From the NCBI RefSeq assembly GCF_020283565.1, contig NC_060059.1:45652572-45716571 (forward strand): a stretch of DNA of 64,000 nt, given 5' to 3'. Positions 58,528-64,000 of the stretch are shown here, in pieces. The DNA comes from Trifolium pratense. Lineage: Eukaryota; Streptophyta; Magnoliopsida; Fabales; Fabaceae. A program made the position numbers and the translations under genes. How positions within the stretch are numbered: the first letter of the stretch is position 1; every line of letters starts with the position of its first letter. The notes below the pieces were generated by a model. That model ran no database searches. It saw only the letters and a program-made list of their open reading frames with translations, and was not told the DNA's origin.

Positions 58528-58836
58528 ATGAAAAGATTTAGTGCTCGTATCGCTGAGGTTCGCAGAAAGAAAGAAGAAGAAGAACGCGAAAGAGATGAGA
58601 AAGATAGAGAAGACAAGAAGAAGCCACAAGACGCTGAAATCATTATCATCTCGTCAGACTCTGAGGCTGAGGAAGATGAAGTTGACGCTGACTATGTTGA
58701 GTTCTTGGCTGGCTATGTTCCAGAAGAAGAACAAGACGAAGAAGAAGAAGAGCAGAACCCAGATCCGATAGAAATATCATCAGATGATGTTGAGGAGAAA
58801 TCTGAGATTTCTTCTGAGTACTATCCATCTGACTAG
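58528..58836 (+). CDS. Antisense acidic mini-ORF of element B (102 aa)
   Basis: On the strand opposite to pol, 627 bp inside the 3' LTR, an ATG follows a TATA box (TATAAAA, 58454-58460) by 67 nt, and an AATAAA at 58889-58894 follows the stop by 52 nt. The product has a charged helical N-terminus (RRKKEEEERERDEKDRED), then AEIIIISSDSEAEEDE, a near-ideal SUMO-interaction-like motif, then DADYVEFLAGY, then a strongly acidic region with a second motif PIEISSDD. The arrangement parallels the 92-aa antisense ORF of the Tat element at 24272-24550. It is convergent with the large ORF, whose stop lies 200 bp away. It could be a low-complexity chance ORF, but the flanking promoter and poly(A) signals argue otherwise. 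Confidence 0.6.
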   Translation: MKRFSARIAEVRRKKEEEERERDEKDREDKKKPQDAEIIIISSDSEAEEDEVDADYVEFLAGYVPEEEQDEEEEEQNPDPIEISSDDVEEKSEISSEYYPSD

Positions 58837-59035
58837 GATTAGGTCGTCTTTTTCTCTTTACCAATGTACTCAGCATTTTCAGATCATCAATAAAAAAATT
58901 TCTTTTAAATTCTGCTTGTGTTCTTATTTTCTTGTCTAAAAAAAATTTTAATAAATGAAGGTAAACCACACACAAATATGAATTAACGAACCAAATATTG
59001 AAGGAAAAATCCAAAGAAAAAAAAAAAAAAATTGT

Positions 59036-61723
59036 TCAGAAGATACTAAAGATAAATAAACAGTCATAAAGGTGCATAGAATCCCAAGGTTTTTGAAGAA
59101 AAGCTAAGAGGATGTCAAATTTGTCGTTCAAGGAGTCCACTTTGGAGTCAAGCTTATCCACCTTGGACTCCAGATTCTGATGATTTGATCTGTGTCTCTC
59201 AAGAGCTTCTTGTTGTTGCCTCAATGCATCCTGAAGAACCCTTAGCTGATCTGAATCCATAGGAGCTTTTCCTTTATTAGAGGAGGGTTCACCATCCTCT
59301 TGATAATCAATCATAAGAACATCAGCATCCGGAGCATCCTCTTGGTTCATCTCATCAGCTTGTTGGGCAATCCTTGCAGCAGCTTCAGCCAATCGTTCAT
59401 TTTCAATCCTCTGATCTTCAAGACTCTTGAAAAGTTTGGAATCAACCCAGCAATCCTTAAAAGCAGTCAGACGCCTCACAGCAGCAGATACAGCAGCAAA
59501 CTTGGCACGCTCATTCTCTTCATGACTATACATAGTTAGCCTTTTCAAACCAGCCCTTGCTAAGCCTTCCTTCATCAGATGAACCACCTCCATATCCCGT
59601 TTTCCAATAACAGACTTGATATCATCACCCACTGCATCCAGAGCATTATAGATTTTTGCCTTGAGAAGTGATACCTCCATATCCACATCAGAGGGACACA
59701 CCAAGAACCTGTCCTTAATATGTGACAACCTAAGTAAATCATCATAAAGCTGATTGGAGAGGTTACCAAATAGGTCAGAGGATGAGGGTGAGATATTGGG
59801 AATGGGAGAGTGGGTTGGTGATTCATTAGCAGGGTTGTCAATGATAACAACATCTGCTTCTGAAGGTTTAGGAGCACAAGTGTGAATACGTTTAGGAGAA
59901 ACATGTTCAGCACTTGGGTTAGGATTAGGTTCAGATGTTGGTTCAGGAGATTTGTGTTCAGAGGTTGGTTCAGGAGATTTGTGTTCAGAGGTTGGTTCAG
60001 GAGATTTGTGTTCAGAGGTTGGTTCAGGAGATTTGTTACGAGAGGGTTGTTTGGTGGGAGAGGCTTGTTCAGTAGTAGGAATATCTGGTTGGGGTTCAGA
60101 TGATGGAATGTCAGGTGATTCTTGTTGTGGTTGGGGTTGAGGTGATTTTGGTTTAGGAGGTGATGAAGATTTGTTGGTTTCATGAGTAAAAGGTTGATTA
60201 TTTAGGGGGTCAGGGCTAAGATGTTTTTCTAGTTCAGATAGGGGATTATCAGAAGTTGAAATGTTAATAGATTTGGGATGGATAGTTCTAAGAGGTTTGG
60301 TAAAACCTATTCCAATTTCAGCTTCATTAAAGGTATACTTAGGAGTCTTACCTTTAGAATCAGGAACTTGTCTCTTACGCAGCCTGGCACCAAGAGTTTC
60401 TTCATCAGATTCAGTTTCATCATCAGATTCAGTCTCATCTGATGAGCTATCCTCCTCAATAATAATTGGCATTTTAGATGATGCTTCAGCAGTCTTACTA
60501 GTAGCAGCTTCATGTTTCTTCTTGGTTCTTTGCTCATCAAGAGTTTGCTCAACCTTAACTTTCTTCTGAGCAAGAAGATCTGGCTTGACTTGATCTTCTT
60601 GAGAATCAGCTTTCCTCTTGAGTTTCCTCTTAGGTTTATACATGTTTACTGGAGCCTTTGGAACCATACTCCTATCAACAGTATAACCTTCATCCTTAAG
60701 AACCTTCAGATAATCTTGAATGATGTGCTCAGCATCCAATTCAGAGATTACAAGAAATCCATCTACATACAGACGATCTTCAAGACTTACTTTAAACTCT
60801 TGTTTAGGTTGAACCAGCTTGGTGTTGATTAGATGCATCTTTGTCAGAAAACTTGCATTCAGAACTTCTGGAGAGAACTTCTGAGCCATAAGTTCTGGAT
60901 AGAACTTCTTCAGATTCTGAACGATGTGACCTTGGAAAAGAAGATCTGAAAGCAGTCTAGGATAAACAATGGTTGTTTTCCTCTGAGACTTGCTTAAGAA
61001 GATGGCTTCACAGATCCTCTCAAAGAAGTATTTACCCAGATTGACTTTCCTCTCAGTCAGAAGGAAGTATATCAGATGGCGATGGGGCCATGAGATAGTA
61101 TCAGTGCCACCAACTCTTGGACTGATAGTTGATAAAATAATCTTGAAAAGAACCCTACATTCTTCTGTCAGACCTTTAACCTTTCCCTTCATCTTCATAT
61201 CAATGCACATCCTGTGCAGAAGTTCTTCTCTAAATCTTGTATCCTTCTCAAAATCATCCAGTACTAACCCAGAGTTATTCAAACCCAGCAAGGCATTAAA
61301 GTAAATTGGAGAGAAAGTAAGATTGATACCACAGATGTTAGACCTAATCTGTGTACCGGTGAACTCCAATAAACCCATCTCTTTCCTAGTTTTTCCTTTC
61401 AGACTAGGATCTCTTTCGATTGCTGCAAGTTCTTCTTGCTTAGCTTCATACTTAGAAAAGACTCTTGCTTTCATCCAGAATTTCTTCAAAAGATCTGGGT
61501 AGATAGGACCATTCAACATGTCGAAGTACTTATCCCATCCTTGAGCAGAGAAAAACGGCTTCACATCATACCCATTTTCCTTCAGACTATCAAAGTCGAC
61601 CATCTTCTCAGGAAGTAACGTTAGTTGAGATTCTGGGAATTCCATCTCGTTCCCAACAATCTGAAGATGTTTGAACATAAACGGAGGGATCTTGGTTGAT
61701 GGAGTTGAAGAAGAACCAGCCAT
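59036..61723 (-). CDS. Large extra ORF of element B (895 aa, SIRE env-like position)
   Basis: Starts at ATG 61723, about 450 bp after the RNase H stop, and is fully open. Residues 1-330 form a globular domain (KEMGLLEFTGTQIRSNICGI, TISWPHRHLIYFLLTERKVN) of the plant-transposon type, also present in truncated form in element A. Residues about 360-480 are charged, with a SUMO-interaction-like IIIEEDSSSDE near residue 419. A Pro/Ser/Thr-rich region contains about four 9-aa repeats of KSPEPTSEH. The C-terminus is a coiled coil (LRQQQEALERHRSNHQNLES) followed by a short hydrophobic end (LYDCLFIFSIF). There is no signal peptide and no clear membrane anchor elsewhere, so an envelope role is doubtful. 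The function is unknown. Confidence 0.8.
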   Translation of the reverse strand: MAGSSSTPSTKIPPFMFKHLQIVGNEMEFPESQLTLLPEKMVDFDSLKENGYDVKPFFSAQGWDKYFDMLNGPIYPDLLKKFWMKARVFSKYEAKQEELAAIERDPSLKGKTRKEMGLLEFTGTQIRSNICGINLTFSPIYFNALLGLNNSGLVLDDFEKDTRFREELLHRMCIDMKMKGKVKGLTEECRVLFKIILSTISPRVGGTDTISWPHRHLIYFLLTERKVNLGKYFFERICEAIFLSKSQRKTTIVYPRLLSDLLFQGHIVQNLKKFYPELMAQKFSPEVLNASFLTKMHLINTKLVQPKQEFKVSLEDRLYVDGFLVISELDAEHIIQDYLKVLKDEGYTVDRSMVPKAPVNMYKPKRKLKRKADSQEDQVKPDLLAQKKVKVEQTLDEQRTKKKHEAATSKTAEASSKMPIIIEEDSSSDETESDDETESDEETLGARLRKRQVPDSKGKTPKYTFNEAEIGIGFTKPLRTIHPKSINISTSDNPLSELEKHLSPDPLNNQPFTHETNKSSSPPKPKSPQPQPQQESPDIPSSEPQPDIPTTEQASPTKQPSRNKSPEPTSEHKSPEPTSEHKSPEPTSEHKSPEPTSEPNPNPSAEHVSPKRIHTCAPKPSEADVVIIDNPANESPTHSPIPNISPSSSDLFGNLSNQLYDDLLRLSHIKDRFLVCPSDVDMEVSLLKAKIYNALDAVGDDIKSVIGKRDMEVVHLMKEGLARAGLKRLTMYSHEENERAKFAAVSAAVRRLTAFKDCWVDSKLFKSLEDQRIENERLAEAAARIAQQADEMNQEDAPDADVLMIDYQEDGEPSSNKGKAPMDSDQLRVLQDALRQQQEALERHRSNHQNLESKVDKLDSKVDSLNDKFDILLAFLQKPWDSMHLYDCLFIFSIF

Positions 61724-62169
61724 GATGGAGTTTAGGGTTCGGGTAGGAACTAAAGAGAGAGAAAGAAGATTTTTGTTGAAGGTTTAGAGAGAAAAGAAAG
61801 TGTAGGTTGTGAAAGTGAAAAGTGTGCAAGTGTATTGTGTAAGTTTATTTAAAAGCGTACAGTTAACACAAAAATGGCAAATTTGGGAAGTTACGCTTAT
61901 TGACAAAAATTTGAATACTAAAAGTCATCATTAACCACCCACTACCTGACACACGTAGACCACGTGCAGAAGTTTACTTGGTAACTGCTATTTTAATGGA
62001 CAACTGTTCAGCAGCGAATACTAAACGTTTCCCACTTAAATAGTTCAGAGCCTCTGAGTTTAAAATAATCTATCAGAGTTAAGTATTTCAGAGCTTGTGT
62101 TTCAGATGTTCTGAATCATAAGTTCTGATATACATAACCTCTTACACTTTAATTGCCAAATAAAATTTT

Positions 62170-63999
62170 TCATTCAGAGATTGAAAACATGTTCAGATGT
62201 TTCTTTATAAAATCAAATCTTTCAACAGGTAAGGCTTTAGTAAATATGTCAGCCCATTGATTTTCAGTATCAACAAACTTAATATCTATAATGCCTCTCT
62301 GAACATAATCTCTGATAAAATGGTGTTTAATTTCAATATGTTTGGCTCTAGAGCGTAGGATAGGATTTTTAGATAAATGAATGGCTGCAGTGTTATCACA
62401 ATATAAAGGAATATTGTGACTGCTTACCTGATAATCTTCTAACTGATATTTTAACCAGAGTAGTTGTGTGCAACACTTAGCTGCTGAAATGTATTCTGCT
62501 TCTGCTGTAGACAAAGCTATAGTAGTTTGTCTCTTACTAGCCCAGGAGATAAGGTTTTCACCAACAAATTGACAATTGCCACTTGTGGATTTTCTTTCAA
62601 TTTTATCTCCAGCATAGTCAGCATCACATAATCCATTTAGCACATAATCATTGGATTTCTTATAGAGAAGTCCAAGATTAGTTGTTCCTTTCAGATACCT
62701 AAAGATTCTCTTTACAACAGTAAGATGAGATTCTCTAGGATCTGACTGGAATCTTGCACATAAGCAAACACTGAATAAAATATCTGGCCTAGAGGCTGTC
62801 AGATAGAGTAAGGAACCAATCATACCTCTGTAGACCTTTTGGTCTACTTTGCCTTCATCTTCTGTCTTGCTCATGTTGGTAGTTGAATGCATAGGAGTGT
62901 TCATTATCTTGCAATCATCTAGGTTGAACTTCTTCAGAAGTTCTTTGGTATATTTTGATTGATGAACATAAGTTCCTTCCTTCTTCTGATTGATTTGAAT
63001 TCCAAGAAAGAACTTCACTTCTCCCATCATGCTCATTTCAAATTCATCCTGCATTATCTTAGAGAAATTCTTGCTCAAGGAAGCATTAGTTGAACCAAAA
63101 ATAATATCATCAACATAAAATTGAATGATCAAAATATCTTCTTTGGTTGTTTTTCTAAAGAGTGTGCAGTCAACCTTCCCTTTCTCAAAACCCTTTTCAA
63201 GAAGGAAATTACTGAGTCTATCATACCAAGCTTTTGGAGCTTGTTTCAGACCATACAGTGATTTCTTCAATCTGAAGACATGTTCTGGGTTTGAGACATC
63301 TTCAAAACCAGGAGGTTGCTTAACATACACTTCTTCAGAAATAAAACCATTTAAGAAGGCACTTTTAACATCCATCTGATACAAAGTTATTCCATGATTA
63401 ACAGCATAAGATAGAAGTAACCTGATAGCCTCAAGTCTAGCAACTGGTGCAAAGGTTTCAGTATAGTCAATCCCCTCTTGCTGACTATAACCTTGTGCAA
63501 CCAATCTAGCCTTGTTTCTTACCACTTCACCTTGTTCATTCAGCTTGTTTCTGAATACCCATTTTGTTCCAATAATGTTCTTGTGTGAAGGTTTAGGCAC
63601 TAGAGTCCATACATCATTCCTTTGAAATTGATTCAGCTCTTCTTGCATTGCTACTATCCAAGCATCATCTTTCAGAGCTTCATCAACCTTTGAAGGTTCC
63701 ATCATTGAGATAAGACCAACTAAAGATTCCTCATTTCTCAGTTGAGATCTTGTCTTCCTTGGACTATCCTTGTTGCCTAAGATCAGTTCCTCTGGATGTG
63801 ATGATTTGTATTTGAAAGTGTTTCTTGGGGGTTCATCATCTTCAGACTCATCAACAGCAGGTTCAGCAGTTGCTTCAGTCCTTTGATGTTCAGAGTCTGT
63901 AGGAACTGTCATGTTCAGAGGTTCTTCAGAGAATGGATGTTCTGAGTAGTTTGGAATATCTGAATACTGATCCTCTGATACCTGAAATCTAGACAAACC
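62170..63999 (-). CDS. Reverse transcriptase and RNase H of element B (partial, runs off the window)
   Basis: The frame is open to the window edge, so the true start is outside. It has an acidic spacer ([16 protein letters not shown]), then [69 protein letters not shown] and the active site FYVDDIIFG. These are followed by [17 protein letters not shown] and RNase H blocks [23 protein letters not shown] and [12 protein letters not shown], ending [13 protein letters not shown]. All catalytic residues expected for a copia RT-RNase H are present, unlike element A. Confidence 0.93.
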   Translation of the reverse strand, partial: GLSRFQVSEDQYSDIPNYSEHPFSEEPLNMTVPTDSEHQRTEATAEPAVDESEDDEPPRNTFKYKSSHPEELILGNKDSPRKTRSQLRNEESLVGLISMMEPSKVDEALKDDAWIVAMQEELNQFQRNDVWTLVPKPSHKNIIGTKWVFRNKLNEQGEVVRNKARLVAQGYSQQEGIDYTETFAPVARLEAIRLLLSYAVNHGITLYQMDVKSAFLNGFISEEVYVKQPPGFEDVSNPEHVFRLKKSLYGLKQAPKAWYDRLSNFLLEKGFEKGKVDCTLFRKTTKEDILIIQFYVDDIIFGSTNASLSKNFSKIMQDEFEMSMMGEVKFFLGIQINQKKEGTYVHQSKYTKELLKKFNLDDCKIMNTPMHSTTNMSKTEDEGKVDQKVYRGMIGSLLYLTASRPDILFSVCLCARFQSDPRESHLTVVKRIFRYLKGTTNLGLLYKKSNDYVLNGLCDADYAGDKIERKSTSGNCQFVGENLISWASKRQTTIALSTAEAEYISAAKCCTQLLWLKYQLEDYQVSSHNIPLYCDNTAAIHLSKNPILRSRAKHIEIKHHFIRDYVQRGIIDIKFVDTENQWADIFTKALPVERFDFIKKHLNMFSISE

Positions 64000-64000
64000 T

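Larger units (their letters stand above)
56494..64000 (-). mobile_element. Element B: SIRE/Maximus-type Ty1/copia, continues past the window
   Basis: The 3' LTR (56494-57900), a purine tract, an antisense mini-ORF, a large extra ORF and RT-RNase H follow one another on the minus strand. It is the same family as element A, but the genes in view are intact. The 5' half and 5' LTR lie right of 64000. Confidence 0.92.

Noticed and set aside
59932..60045. Regular 27-bp repeats considered as a CRISPR-like array
   Set aside because: The repeats are contiguous without unique spacers and are coding in a plant element.
59575..60183. 202-codon Leu/Asn/Pro-rich ORF overlapping the B extra ORF
   Set aside because: It is an alternative frame of the repeat-rich stalk; low complexity and no independent signal.
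59036..61723. Calling the B extra ORF an envelope protein
   Set aside because: No signal peptide and no clear transmembrane anchor or fusion segment is visible; only its position after pol matches.

Overview
The window is nuclear DNA of a dicot plant, most probably a papilionoid legume. It has AT-rich intergenic DNA, intron-containing chloroplast-protein genes and a dense load of plant LTR retrotransposons of the Tat, Athila-like and SIRE/Maximus types. The legume call is inference from the look of the repeat families, not from a search.

Only a few stretches are ordinary host genes. There is a four-exon LPA1/REP27-like chloroplast membrane protein gene (20401-22310, +), a three-exon photosystem I subunit psaE gene (36938-38035, -), and 3'-terminal exons of an unidentified host gene at about 4177-16447 (+) whose introns have absorbed a Tourist-like MITE, a solo LTR and a complete 8.7 kb LTR element. 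A small unidentified coding fragment lies at about 35112-35432.

Layout: 1-2956 is a decayed hAT transposon end. 4177-16447 is the invaded host gene, containing element N (6888-15622), a young LTR retrotransposon with 1717-bp LTRs that differ at only about 11 sites. N has no pol at all and carries a gag-like relic plus two paralogous Athila-type ORFs. 16636-19940 holds a SINE and several MITEs. 20401-22310 is the LPA1-like gene. 23470-34736 is a complete but mutated Tat-lineage Ty3/gypsy element on the minus strand (446-bp LTRs, TSD CTTTT) with gene-like units on the opposite strand. 36938-38035 is psaE. 38690-41221 is a 2.5 kb solo LTR (TSD AAAGT).

42683-64000 is a nest of Ty1/copia elements. 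SIRE-type element A (+) is broken at 50359 by a decayed minus-strand copia element D (50360-56493). D is itself invaded by a solo LTR (53292-54385, TSD GACAA) and by SIRE-type element B (56494 to beyond 64000, minus strand), which has an intact 895-codon extra ORF.

The most interesting pattern concerns antisense mini-genes. The Tat element and SIRE element B belong to different superfamilies, yet each carries a small, highly acidic, antisense ORF next to its 3' LTR. Each of these has its own TATA box about 70 nt upstream and an AATAAA signal downstream, and the two share a D-x-DY-x-EFL core behind a SUMO-interaction-like hydrophobic/acidic motif. In the Tat element a second, larger antisense gene with predicted introns remains open while the sense gag-pol has accumulated three stops and three frameshifts. 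All coordinates, splice sites and repeat boundaries were read by eye, and no homology search was possible.
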